Shown here piece after piece: positions 22,303-30,438 of a stretch of 64,000 bases of DNA. This stretch comes from Pleionea mediterranea. Lineage in GTDB: Bacteria > Pseudomonadota > Gammaproteobacteria > Enterobacterales > Kangiellaceae. The number at the start of each line of letters is the position of its first letter. The first letter of the stretch is position 1. Both the position numbers and the translations under genes were made by a program. Location: NCBI RefSeq assembly GCF_003148745.1, contig NZ_QGGU01000008.1:124001-188000 (forward strand), read 5' to 3'. Below the pieces are notes generated by a model. It was not told the DNA's origin, made no database searches, and worked only from the letters and a program-made list of their open reading frames with translations.

Positions 22303-23151
22303 CTAATCTAAACTTTCTTTTTCAATAAAATCGACAATCATGGCAGCCGTTTTTTCCGGCTGTTCCATATGTACATGATGCCCGCCGGTTAATACTTTTG
22401 TTGTCAGATTATTTAGCAATTGCTTACGCGCCTGTATTGCCTGGTTATCGGCAAACAACCCTTTATCCGCTTCAATCAACAAAACAGGACAGGTAATTTT
22501 TTTCAGTAAAGGTTCCAGTTGAGATTCGGTTAACCGATTAATACTGGCGATTCTTAAGCGCGGATCGCTACGCCACTGAAAACCATTACCTTTATTTAAT
22601 AATCCTCGCCGAACAACAGGCGCAATAATATCAGCGTCCATATTAGAATGACTCGCGCGTACCGAAATCGCTTGCGCTTCAGATTCAAACAAACGCAGTG
22701 ATTTATTGTTAATTTTAGCTCTTTCTGCCAAAGCTTTTTGCATAAGCTCAACAGTTCCTTTGGCTGATACCGTAAGTGGCCCAAGCGCCTCTAACAAAAT
22801 AAGACGTTTAACCGATTCATTAACCGAGGCCACCAGAGTTGAGGCCGCACCACCCATTGAATGACCAATAAGAGTTACCGAATCAAGTTTAAAAGCTGCA
22901 ATTAAGTCCTGAATCACGTATACCAAATCAAAAAAATGGTACGCCATACCTTCTGGTAAATGACTGGAGAATCCATGCCCCGGGAAATCCAGAGCAATAA
23001 CACGATACTGTTTAAAAAAAGGAATTAATGTTTCAAAGCTGGCGAGGTTATCTAACCACCCATGTAATAAAATAATCGGCTCACCATCGCTTAAACCGTA
23101 TTCATGCACTGCACATTGAGTACCACAAAGAGAAAGATTATGTTGGATCAC
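22303..23151 (-). CDS. Alpha/beta hydrolase
   Basis: Classic alpha/beta hydrolase fold enzyme of 282 residues: oxyanion motif LLHGW at 28-32, ALDFPGHG at 53-60, nucleophile elbow GHSMGG with Ser98, and catalytic His in GGHHVHMEQP near residue 256. Substrate is unknown; esterase or epoxide hydrolase-like families are nearest in feel. No signal peptide. The start is a GTG without an obvious ribosome-binding site, so the first few residues are uncertain. The ComFB gene lies 52 bp upstream on the same strand. Confidence 0.85.
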   Translation of the reverse strand: MIQHNLSLCGTQCAVHEYGLSDGEPIILLHGWLDNLASFETLIPFFKQYRVIALDFPGHGFSSHLPEGMAYHFFDLVYVIQDLIAAFKLDSVTLIGHSMGGAASTLVASVNESVKRLILLEALGPLTVSAKGTVELMQKALAERAKINNKSLRLFESEAQAISVRASHSNMDADIIAPVVRRGLLNKGNGFQWRSDPRLRIASINRLTESQLEPLLKKITCPVLLIEADKGLFADNQAIQARKQLLNNLTTKVLTGGHHVHMEQPEKTAAMIVDFIEKESLD

Positions 23152-23203
23152 AGGTTGAGCAATACCATTGTATTTAGGATTTAAGGATTAACTAATCGGG
23201 CAA

Positions 23204-23500
23204 TCAGTCGTGAGGATGCTTATTGACTTTTTTGATGGCTTTTATCACCTGACGTTTTGCGTACTTTTTAAGATCATTAACTTCTTCTCTTAAATTTGGC
23301 CCAGGGTTTTGTTTCTCAAGGAAATTACAGACATACTTAGCAGGCATATTATTCAGTGCAATAGCTGCAATATCCTGAATATTGACATCCGACTGATTGA
23401 AATCCTGCTCGCCAGACTGTATTAACTCGTGTATTTGTTCAAAGACGATTTCTTCGGCCAGGTTTTCCAAATCATCGTGATAATACATCTCTTTATACAT
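23204..23500 (-). CDS. ComFB-like small protein
   Basis: 98 residues, mostly helical. The segment NIQDIAAIALNNMPAKYV matches the hallmark of the late-competence ComFB family (NVxDVAAxALNxLPPxYV). In cyanobacteria ComFB homologues bind c-di-AMP or c-di-GMP; whether that holds here is unknown. It has a basic C-terminus (KKYAKRQVIKAIKKVNK). No competence genes lie beside it, though a PilZ protein is present at 62886. Confidence 0.8.
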   Translation of the reverse strand: MYKEMYYHDDLENLAEEIVFEQIHELIQSGEQDFNQSDVNIQDIAAIALNNMPAKYVCNFLEKQNPGPNLREEVNDLKKYAKRQVIKAIKKVNKHPHD

Positions 23501-23630
23501 AAGAAGCCCCTAGTCATAACGCATGATTTAACTTTACACCAACCACCGAGTTTAGCAACTCAAATGCTCAGTCGATTTGTACTTTAGGAAATCACCGCTT
23601 ATATGGCACTTGCCATTATAGTGAACGAAA

Positions 23631-24491
23631 TTACCAGCCCGTTAAATCCGAGTAGGATTCCGATAACTGAAATCGACCTTTTTCATTTTTCGAAACTTTA
23701 CCACAGGCAATCTCAGGATCGTGGGTAAAATAGATCCAGCCATCTCGCGTGCTTAAATCACCGAGTAATGACGACTTCTCTTCAATTAAGTGCTCCGGAA
23801 AACGGTCATAGCCCATGGTAATGGGTAAGTGCACCCAGGGAGCTCCGGGAATAAGATCCGCGGCAAATACAACAGGCCCTTTCTCTGTGGCTATTTCGGT
23901 TAACATCATACCGGGGGTGTGACCATCACTGTAATGGAAGTGATAATCCTCTCCTAACAAATCATTCGAATTGCCTTCAACAATAACCAGCCGACCGGAT
24001 TGTTCCAGTAGTTTATTTAATACCGGTAAAAATGAAGCTCTGTCTCGAAAATGCGGATTGTTGGCACGCTCCCAATTTGCAGCACCAACCAGATAGGTTG
24101 CATTTGGAAACAGCAACTCAGGCTCTTTATTTTCCTGATACTTTGTCAGCAAACCACCTGCGTGATCAAAGTGCATATGCGACAACACAACGATATCAAT
24201 GTCTTCATGGGTTAATCCATGCTGTTTTAACGAATCCAGTAAAATATGATCATCTTCATTTACCCCAAACCGCTGTTTGTATTTGGGCTCAAAAAACGCA
24301 CCAATACCGGTTTCAAATAATATATTTCGAGAAGGCTCTTTTACCAAAAGCGCGCGACAGGACAGATCAATTCGATTTTCTTCATCCACGGTTACCCAGT
24401 TTTGCCACATGGCTTTTGGCACATTGCCAAACATGGCGCCGCCATCCAGTTTTTGTGAATTACCCGCTAATGAAAAAAGTTGTTTCGTCAT
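23631..24491 (-). CDS. MBL-fold metallo-hydrolase
   Basis: The 286-residue protein has the metallo-beta-lactamase fold with SHMHFDH at 104-110 (His105, His107, Asp109, His110), further ligands in YSDGHTPGM, FAADLIPG and the C-terminal FTHDPE. The ending and the two-metal arrangement resemble lactonase/hydrolase branches of the superfamily, but the substrate cannot be told from sequence. No signal peptide. It follows nhaC by 21 bp on the same strand and may be co-transcribed with it. Confidence 0.85.
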   Translation of the reverse strand: MTKQLFSLAGNSQKLDGGAMFGNVPKAMWQNWVTVDEENRIDLSCRALLVKEPSRNILFETGIGAFFEPKYKQRFGVNEDDHILLDSLKQHGLTHEDIDIVVLSHMHFDHAGGLLTKYQENKEPELLFPNATYLVGAANWERANNPHFRDRASFLPVLNKLLEQSGRLVIVEGNSNDLLGEDYHFHYSDGHTPGMMLTEIATEKGPVVFAADLIPGAPWVHLPITMGYDRFPEHLIEEKSSLLGDLSTRDGWIYFTHDPEIACGKVSKNEKGRFQLSESYSDLTGW

Positions 24492-24512
24492 AAAGTATAC
24501 AAAGCCTTTAAA

Positions 24513-25982
24513 TTAAGATGATGTCTCAGCGCCCTGCTGTTCAAGCTCTTCAAATGTTTCCAGTTTGAAATTATACAAACCGTAAAGCATCGACACAAAA
24601 GGGTTAACCAGATTAAAGAAGCAGAATGGCAGGTAAGCCAGTGTTGCAACCCCTAGTGTGCCCGACATATAAGCACCACAGGTATTCCACGGAATAAGTG
24701 GTGAGGTAATCGTGGCTGAATCTTCAAGGGTTCTGGAAAGGTTTTTACTTTGTAATTTACGTCGTTTAAATTCTGCTTTATACATTCTGCCGGGCAAAAC
24801 AATGGCGATATATTGATCCGCAGCAATAATGTTAATACCAATACAGGTTAAAATAACCGTAACGATTAAAGAGCCTGTAGAGTGCACCATTTTAAGTGCG
24901 GATATCACTAACCTTTCAAGCAGCAAAGTCCGCTCAAGTACCGCACCAAAAGTCAGCGCACACAAAATAAGCCATACCGTATTTAACATGCTACTCATGC
25001 CACCACGGTTTAATAACTCATTTACTTCGGCGTTACTGGTATTGATAGTAAACCCATTAAACAACGCTCGCCATACAGCATCTATCTTATCGACAAATCG
25101 ATAATGGCCGGTGTCGCCAACAAACTGATTAATGGCGTCGGGCTGCAAGAAGAACGCAAACACACCACCCACCAATGCACCGGTCATAATGGTTGGAAAT
25201 GCCGGGTATTTTTTTATCGCCATAGCGAACACAATTACCAATGGAATTAATGTCCAGACAGTGACGTTAAAGTGTTGATCGATCACCATCAAAGTTTGTT
25301 CAAGTTTTTCCACCTGACCATCGGATGTCTGAACCATACCAATAACAAAAAACACCGTTAAGGCAATAATAATACTGGGACCGGTTGTCCACATCATATG
25401 GCGAATATGAGTGAATAAGTCACTGCCAGCGACAGCTGGAGCTAAATTGGTAGTATCTGAAAGTGGCGACATTTTATCGCCAAAGTAGGCACCAGAAATA
25501 ATTGCACCAGCAGTAATTTCTGGAGACAAGCCCAGTCCATTAGCCACACCAATTAAGGCGACACCAATAGTACCTGCGGTAGTCCAGGAACTGCCAATAC
25601 TTACCGATACCAGCGCACAAATAATACAAGCTGCAAAATAAAAAATGGATGGATGCATTATCTGCAGTCCAAAATAAATCATGGTAGGTACAGTGCCCGA
25701 CAATAACCAGGTACCAATAAGCGAGCCAACCGCCAGCAATATTAGAATCGCACCCAGTGCACTGGATATGCCTTTAACGATGCCCTCTTCAATGGTTTTC
25801 CAGCGGTAGCCGTTTTTAATGCCAATTAAAGCGGCCAGCCCGGCAGAAATAATTAAAGCAATCTGATTCGCACCATAGGAAGAATCTGCACCGTACAAAG
25901 TAACCGACAGAGCCAATAGCCCTACCAGTACTAACACGGGAATCAGAGCATCCAGTAACGATGGAGACTTGGTTTGCGTCAT
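24513..25982 (-). CDS. nhaC: Na+/H+ antiporter NhaC family
   Basis: A 489-residue integral membrane protein with about 11-12 hydrophobic helices. GSSWTTAGTIGVALIGV, the conserved GAIISGAYFGDKMSPLSDTTNLAPAV segment and the C-terminal SPLIPWNTCGAYM are characteristic of NhaC. It exchanges cytoplasmic Na+ for H+ (some members are malate/lactate-Na+ antiporters). Together with the NSS and DASS transporters it fits a sodium-cycling marine bacterium. Confidence 0.92.
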   Translation of the reverse strand: MTQTKSPSLLDALIPVLVLVGLLALSVTLYGADSSYGANQIALIISAGLAALIGIKNGYRWKTIEEGIVKGISSALGAILILLAVGSLIGTWLLSGTVPTMIYFGLQIMHPSIFYFAACIICALVSVSIGSSWTTAGTIGVALIGVANGLGLSPEITAGAIISGAYFGDKMSPLSDTTNLAPAVAGSDLFTHIRHMMWTTGPSIIIALTVFFVIGMVQTSDGQVEKLEQTLMVIDQHFNVTVWTLIPLVIVFAMAIKKYPAFPTIMTGALVGGVFAFFLQPDAINQFVGDTGHYRFVDKIDAVWRALFNGFTINTSNAEVNELLNRGGMSSMLNTVWLILCALTFGAVLERTLLLERLVISALKMVHSTGSLIVTVILTCIGINIIAADQYIAIVLPGRMYKAEFKRRKLQSKNLSRTLEDSATITSPLIPWNTCGAYMSGTLGVATLAYLPFCFFNLVNPFVSMLYGLYNFKLETFEELEQQGAETSS

Positions 25983-26042
25983 AGGGTCCTGCTTTTGTAA
26001 TCGTTATTAATTATTATTAAAAATAAAACTTAAATACTTCGT

Positions 26043-26098
26043 ATTGCATGCTTCTAATTGCAAACTGCTAATTACATGCTTCAATTTACATACTGATA
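26043..26098. repeat. 28-bp imperfect tandem repeat (2 copies)
   Basis: Units at 26043-26070 and 26071-26098 match at 22 of 28 positions without gaps. Both carry CATGCTTC and ACTG. The pair sits between the nhaC start and the palindrome after the NSS transporter gene. Confidence 0.75.
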
Positions 26099-26102
26099 AC
26101 TT

Positions 26103-26124
26103 AAAGGGCTCAATTGAGCCCTTT
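26103..26124 (-). terminator. Palindrome, possible terminator of the NSS transporter gene
   Basis: A perfect 22-bp palindrome (AAAGGGCTCA ATTGAGCCCTTT) 13 bp beyond the transporter stop. As RNA it folds into a 9-10 bp hairpin; only a short T tract follows on the minus strand, so termination is likely but not certain. Confidence 0.5.
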
Positions 26125-26137
26125 ATTAATATCGATC

Positions 26138-27520
26138 TTAACCAATCAACTGAATACCCAGGAAACGATCAAGAATTGTCACTACAGCAATCAGGCCAAG
26201 CATTAATGGACAGATATAACTGATTGCAAAGTTAATGTACTTCAGCAGTATGCCGCCTCGAATCGAAGGATCACCATAGGCTAGCTCTTCGTTCAAATTC
26301 TCTTTACGCCATACCCAGGCAGCAAAGACAGCGATTAAGAATCCACCCACAGGCAAGAACGAATCGGCCGCTAAATCTTCAACGAAATCCATAAAGCTGA
26401 TGGGTGAATCATGGCCTGGCAATTGGATAAAGGACGTTAACCACTCAGTGGTACCATTTGATAATAAAGATGGAATACCGATTAGGAAAATAACAAATGC
26501 CAGTCCCCAAACGGCTTTCTTACGCTCTACACCATGCTCATCAACCACATAAGCGGTTGGTACTTCTAACAAGGACACGGTTGAAGTTAATGCGGCAAAG
26601 GTCAGCAGTAAGAAAAACAGAACGCCAACAGCAACGCCCATATTTGGCCCCAAAGTTTCAAACACCCCTGGCAAGGTGATGAAGATTAATCCAGCCCCAC
26701 CGCTTGGCTCAATGCCTTGACTGAAAACAATTGGAAACAACATAAATCCAGCGATAAAGGCTATACCAACATCTGCCAGAGTGATCATGGCACCGGCACT
26801 GACGATATTTTGATCACGGGACACATAACTGCCGTAAGTGATTAAAGCGCCCATACCTAATGATAAGGAGAAAAACGCTTGCCCAAGGGCCGAATAGATA
26901 ACATCACCGGTAAGTTTTGAAAAATCAGGCACCAGATAAAACTTCACCCCTTCCATCGCATTTGGCAGGGTTAAGGCATAGGCCAGTAAGCAAAGAATGA
27001 TAAAAATAAGACTTGGCATTAAAATTTTCGCGGCACGTTCGATACCACCGGAAACACCATTAGAAACAATAAACGCGGTGGTCGACATGAAAATCACACC
27101 GTACAAGCCGACTTTTAGGGCATCGGTAATAAATACTCCAAAATCTTCACCGATACCAAAGTTGCCCTGAATCATCTCTATAACGTAACCAAAAGACCAG
27201 GCAGCAACCACATTGTAAAACGACAAGATGAGTACACCACTCGCAAGGCCCATGTAACCAATGATCGACCATTTTTTATAACCGAGCGCTTTAAAGGCAC
27301 CCACCGGATTTCTTTGGGTTTTACGCCCAATGGCTATTTCGGTGACCAAAACCGGATAACAAAGAATAAAGCAAAATGCGAGGTATACAATTACAAAGGC
27401 AGCACCCCCACCATCGCCTACTTCAAATGGAAACTTCCATATATTACCTAACCCCACTGCCGAACCAGCGGCAGCTAGAATAAATCCCAAACGTGTATCA
27501 AATGAACCTCTGGCGGCCAT
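26138..27520 (-). CDS. Neurotransmitter:sodium symporter (NSS/SNF) family transporter
   Basis: Sodium-coupled amino-acid transporter of the LeuT fold, 460 residues with about 11-12 helices. The N-terminal signature TRLGFILAAAGSAVGLGNIWKFPF (helix 1 with the Na+ site) is unmistakable, and AFFSLSLGMGALITYGSY follows in helix 6/7. Substrate cannot be assigned. A possible 58-codon membrane ORF ends 27 bp upstream on the same strand. Confidence 0.93.
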   Translation of the reverse strand: MAARGSFDTRLGFILAAAGSAVGLGNIWKFPFEVGDGGGAAFVIVYLAFCFILCYPVLVTEIAIGRKTQRNPVGAFKALGYKKWSIIGYMGLASGVLILSFYNVVAAWSFGYVIEMIQGNFGIGEDFGVFITDALKVGLYGVIFMSTTAFIVSNGVSGGIERAAKILMPSLIFIILCLLAYALTLPNAMEGVKFYLVPDFSKLTGDVIYSALGQAFFSLSLGMGALITYGSYVSRDQNIVSAGAMITLADVGIAFIAGFMLFPIVFSQGIEPSGGAGLIFITLPGVFETLGPNMGVAVGVLFFLLLTFAALTSTVSLLEVPTAYVVDEHGVERKKAVWGLAFVIFLIGIPSLLSNGTTEWLTSFIQLPGHDSPISFMDFVEDLAADSFLPVGGFLIAVFAAWVWRKENLNEELAYGDPSIRGGILLKYINFAISYICPLMLGLIAVVTILDRFLGIQLIG

Positions 27521-27547
27521 AATGAATATTCTCTTTTTGTTAGCTTT

Positions 27548-27724
27548 TTAGTTATACGTTCTACTAAGTGCATATACGCCCAGTGCAGACGTGCCCCAAC
27601 CAGCCTGCTGCACTGCAGCACTCGTTAATATTAAGATAAACCCCAATAACATCACAATTAATCCAGTCTGCGCAAGTGAGTATTGACTAAAAACAGCTAT
27701 GATTCGGTAAAGTCTTACCAGCAC
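27548..27724 (-). CDS. Possible 58-residue membrane protein upstream of the NSS transporter
   Basis: An open frame from GTG (27722-27724) to TAA (27548-27550) encodes 58 residues with one strong hydrophobic helix (about 22-38, LIVMLLGFILILTSAAV). It ends 27 bp before the transporter start. The ribosome-binding site is weak (GAAGAAA), and an internal ATG would give only 34 residues. Some NSS transporters have small accessory subunits, which makes this worth noting, but chance is not excluded. Confidence 0.3.
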   Translation of the reverse strand: MLVRLYRIIAVFSQYSLAQTGLIVMLLGFILILTSAAVQQAGWGTSALGVYALSRTYN

Positions 27725-27811
27725 TGATTATTTCTTCAACAAATCGGCCTCTTAATGGATAAATTTCAAACAATAGACGTTTATACAAAATAACTAAGCT
27801 TATTAGTCAGC

Positions 27812-29131
27812 TTATAACAGAGCGCACTGGTTTCGATGCAGCACAATAGTAGACCCCTTTATTAAACTATTATCGGGATGTTCTTGGATGTCATTGTGTT
27901 CGATTTTATCTACCACCCATTCGCTAGCTAAATGTAATGGGTTGTCAGGTACAATATTGGATGGAATAAATTGGCTGTTCGATGCCTGATTTTGTCTTAA
28001 AGCAAGATTTATCAGTATCTGATTTGAATTTAAACGGGCCATGCCCTTGGCAATAATTTCACCAGTCCCCTGTTCTTTTACCTCAACAATGGCTTGTTTT
28101 GAAAAAGTGCCAGCAACCCCAACGATCCCTGACATTAACAAAGAAGCATTACGATGTCGTAGTGCGGTTGCAGCACCAGAGTCAATGATAATCAGACCTT
28201 TTGACTCAGCAGTATTAAGCAACCAGTGTTTTATTCTTTTTACTGGCTGAGACGAATAACGAATGTATGTGCCATAGGTCGCTCTGGACTCAATAATATG
28301 CAAAAACGGTGCTTTTTCATCGCAAATGAAGCACTGAGCGCCTTGCCTGGCTGCCAATAATGCAGCATCCAACTTTTCTCTCATACCGCCTGTGCCCATG
28401 GCAGAACAATCACTGGATATAACATCTTCATAACGATATTCAGAATCAGGCTCTTTAACTTCAAAAACAGAAACCAATTGCTGACAGGTTGGATAGTCTC
28501 GGTATATGCCACCAACTTCGCTGACCATAAATAACCATTTCGCCCCAAGCATATTAACCACATGTGCTGCCAGACGATCATTATTAGAAATTAAACTGTT
28601 AGCCTCTGCCAGTGCGTCATTCTGATTTATGATTGGTACAACATCATGCTTTAACAACTGCCGAAAAGTTGCCGATAAATCGTTATAACAATGACGTTCG
28701 TTAAAATGCGCTTGCTCCACGAGAATTTGGGCAACTGGCCGCCCTAAACCATTTCTCCACATATTGATTAATTCACCCTGTCCAATAGAGGCGAGCATTG
28801 TTTTATTGGCTACAGGATAACTTTGATGTTTAGCTGTTTGTTTTGGCTCTGTTTGAAACTGCTCCTTCTGAAATGAATGCTTTTGCAACTGCGCTTTTTC
28901 AAACCTGATTGATTTCGACAGCAATTTAGCTTTATCTGAAGCCATTGATTGAAATACCTGCCAACCCAGAGCGACCGCGCCTGAACATACAATAACGGGC
29001 TGATAGCCTTTATCGTAAAGTAACTGCAGCTGTTGCCAGAATACAGAGTGTCTGTCATTAAAGAGTTTACTCACCACCTGACTGCCGAGTTTAATAACCA
29101 CCGTTTTACTGGAATCCAAAAGCAAGCTCAC
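27812..29131 (-). CDS. proB: Divergent glutamate 5-kinase (ProB) with PUA domain
   Basis: First enzyme of proline synthesis, phosphorylating glutamate. An amino-acid kinase domain starts VVIKLGSQVV (11-20) with CSGAVALG (49-56), SIGQGELINMW, ISNNDRLAAH and GTGGMREKLDAA; a C-terminal PUA domain covers about 310-390. At 439 residues it exceeds the usual 367-375: an extra Gln/Lys-rich stretch of about 35-40 residues (about 64-103) splits the kinase domain, and about 40 residues are added at the end. The usual INENDA reads INQNDA (Gln170), and GDND reads SNND. No proA is adjacent. Start is GTG with a poor ribosome-binding site. Confidence 0.82.
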   Translation of the reverse strand: MSLLLDSSKTVVIKLGSQVVSKLFNDRHSVFWQQLQLLYDKGYQPVIVCSGAVALGWQVFQSMASDKAKLLSKSIRFEKAQLQKHSFQKEQFQTEPKQTAKHQSYPVANKTMLASIGQGELINMWRNGLGRPVAQILVEQAHFNERHCYNDLSATFRQLLKHDVVPIINQNDALAEANSLISNNDRLAAHVVNMLGAKWLFMVSEVGGIYRDYPTCQQLVSVFEVKEPDSEYRYEDVISSDCSAMGTGGMREKLDAALLAARQGAQCFICDEKAPFLHIIESRATYGTYIRYSSQPVKRIKHWLLNTAESKGLIIIDSGAATALRHRNASLLMSGIVGVAGTFSKQAIVEVKEQGTGEIIAKGMARLNSNQILINLALRQNQASNSQFIPSNIVPDNPLHLASEWVVDKIEHNDIQEHPDNSLIKGSTIVLHRNQCALL

Positions 29132-29185
29132 TTATTAACTATCAACTTAACCGTTTAGGTTATCTAATCAGTCAATTATTTTTGG

Positions 29186-29271
29186 CATAAAAAAACCCGC
29201 AGTTCATAAAAAACTGCGGGTTTAGTGTAAACACTAAATCACCGCCTCCTAAATGGGAGGAATCGCTCGGT
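29186..29271 (-). ncRNA. Structured RNA ending in a terminator, upstream of proB
   Basis: On the minus strand three hairpins occur in series. The first (29241-29271) has an ACCG/CGGT stem, a 7-base one-sided bulge (AGCGATT), a CCTCC/GGAGG stem and a CATTTA loop. The second (29221-29238) is TTTAGTG/CACTAAA. The third (29193-29223) is a 12-bp AAACCCGCAGTT stem followed by seven T, an excellent intrinsic terminator, 55 bp before the proB start. It is either a small RNA or a 5' leader (attenuator or riboswitch-like) of proB. I recognise no known class and no convincing promoter. Confidence 0.5.
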
Positions 29272-29345
29272 AAATTAGAGATGTATTAAAAGTATTCATG
29301 GCTTAATTATTCTTAAGTTAAACAAAAAATGCCAATAGCTACGGG

Positions 29346-29615
29346 TTATATACCAATTCGGCTGAATAAGTCACTCAGTTTGCTAACCCATTCCGATAAC
29401 ACGGGATGATCAGTTTCAAAATGCTCGGCAACACCCGCCAGCTGATCAATTAAAAACTCATCAGGTTCTGGCACACTATCTGGATTAGATAACAAGCTGC
29501 GAATTTGATGCCTGGCCAACCTGACATCTTTTGCCACAGCCGGATCATTCGTTTCCAGATCACTTAGCTTTTGCTCCAAATCTTGCAATAAAAAAACAAT
29601 ATCGTTCGTTGGCAT
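29346..29615 (-). CDS. DUF4404 family protein
   Basis: Small helical protein of 89 residues from the ATG at 29615 (MPTNDIVFLLQDLEQKL); an upstream in-frame GTG gives 98 residues but fits the family start less well. The pattern of two helices, a PEPDEFLIDQL spacer and a terminal amphipathic helix ending SDLFSRIGI matches DUF4404. Function unknown. It precedes the structured RNA and proB on the same strand. Confidence 0.75.
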   Translation of the reverse strand: MPTNDIVFLLQDLEQKLSDLETNDPAVAKDVRLARHQIRSLLSNPDSVPEPDEFLIDQLAGVAEHFETDHPVLSEWVSKLSDLFSRIGI

Positions 29616-29691
29616 CGCACATCCCCACTTTTTAACAACCACCTAATATAAATCTAGCTCAACTGATTGTATTTTTGAAATGTTTAGGCAT

Positions 29692-29719
29692 AAAAAAAGC
29701 AGCTTTCGCTGCTTTTTTT
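29692..29719 (-). terminator. Intrinsic terminator after the DUF3016 gene
   Basis: A 12-bp stem (AAAAAAAGCAGC with GCTGCTTTTTTT) with a 4-base loop, starting at the base after the DUF3016 stop codon. It has T runs on both strands. Confidence 0.85.
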
Positions 29720-30229
29720 CTAATATAACTTATCGAGCCAGTCACTAATCAGTTTTTTCTCATAATAAAGCTTTTCACGCTGGTTTTTTCGAGCGTCAAT
29801 ACTACCGATTTGATAAAACTCTTTTAAATGCTCTTCGCCAGACTTAATCACATTTTTATCCGAGTCTGAAATTGTATACTTCAGTTTTACACGAACTCTG
29901 ACAGTATCACGAAGTATACGCATATCCTCGTGAGTTGCCGTGTAGTTATAACGAAGATCACCGGCTCGATCCACATCCAGTATATCAACTGACAGATTAT
30001 GTCCTGACTTAAGCACAGCCTTGCTTTTACTGTCGAAAAAGCTTTTCATCTCTTTTTCAAAGTCTTGGATAGAAGATTTTCGGCTGGAGTTTGTGTCTTG
30101 AATATCGGTATAACGTTCAGGCTCAACCAGATTCACTTGAACGCCACTAAATGTCGATGCTGAGAAAATAACAGCAATACTAATGGGCAAAAGTTTAATA
30201 GCGGAAGGTCGAAGAGTAGTATGTTTCAT
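29720..30229 (-). CDS. DUF3016 domain exported protein
   Basis: 169 residues with a signal peptide (about 1-29). The mature part starts VQVNLVEPERYTDIQD, as in DUF3016, and contains VDILDVDRAGDLRYN, MRILRDTVRVRVKLKYTISD, SGEEHL and a C-terminal LYYEKKLISDWLDKLY. The family is a periplasmic protein of unknown role. It stands alone, with its own terminator at 29692-29719, and diverges from the TPR gene across 209 bp in which I saw no clear operator. Confidence 0.85.
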   Translation of the reverse strand: MKHTTLRPSAIKLLPISIAVIFSASTFSGVQVNLVEPERYTDIQDTNSSRKSSIQDFEKEMKSFFDSKSKAVLKSGHNLSVDILDVDRAGDLRYNYTATHEDMRILRDTVRVRVKLKYTISDSDKNVIKSGEEHLKEFYQIGSIDARKNQREKLYYEKKLISDWLDKLY

Positions 30230-30438
30230 AAATAAACACCTCCATTAAGTAGGTATACTTTACACTACACTATACAGAACGGGTCCTCAAGCTATTTTCC
30301 CTTTTAATATTAACAAGTTATTGCAGGTCAACCCATTATGCTTTAATACGTTTTAATTAAATTATTGGGATAAAACTTGAGTTCCTGAAACCGATATCTT
30401 ATTGTTTTGATACCTGAATTATTCGGGAGTATAAAGGA

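Noticed and set aside
24032-24493. 153-codon plus-strand ORF opposite the MBL-fold gene
   Set aside because: The minus-strand protein has all metallo-hydrolase motifs, and the plus-strand frame shows no domain.
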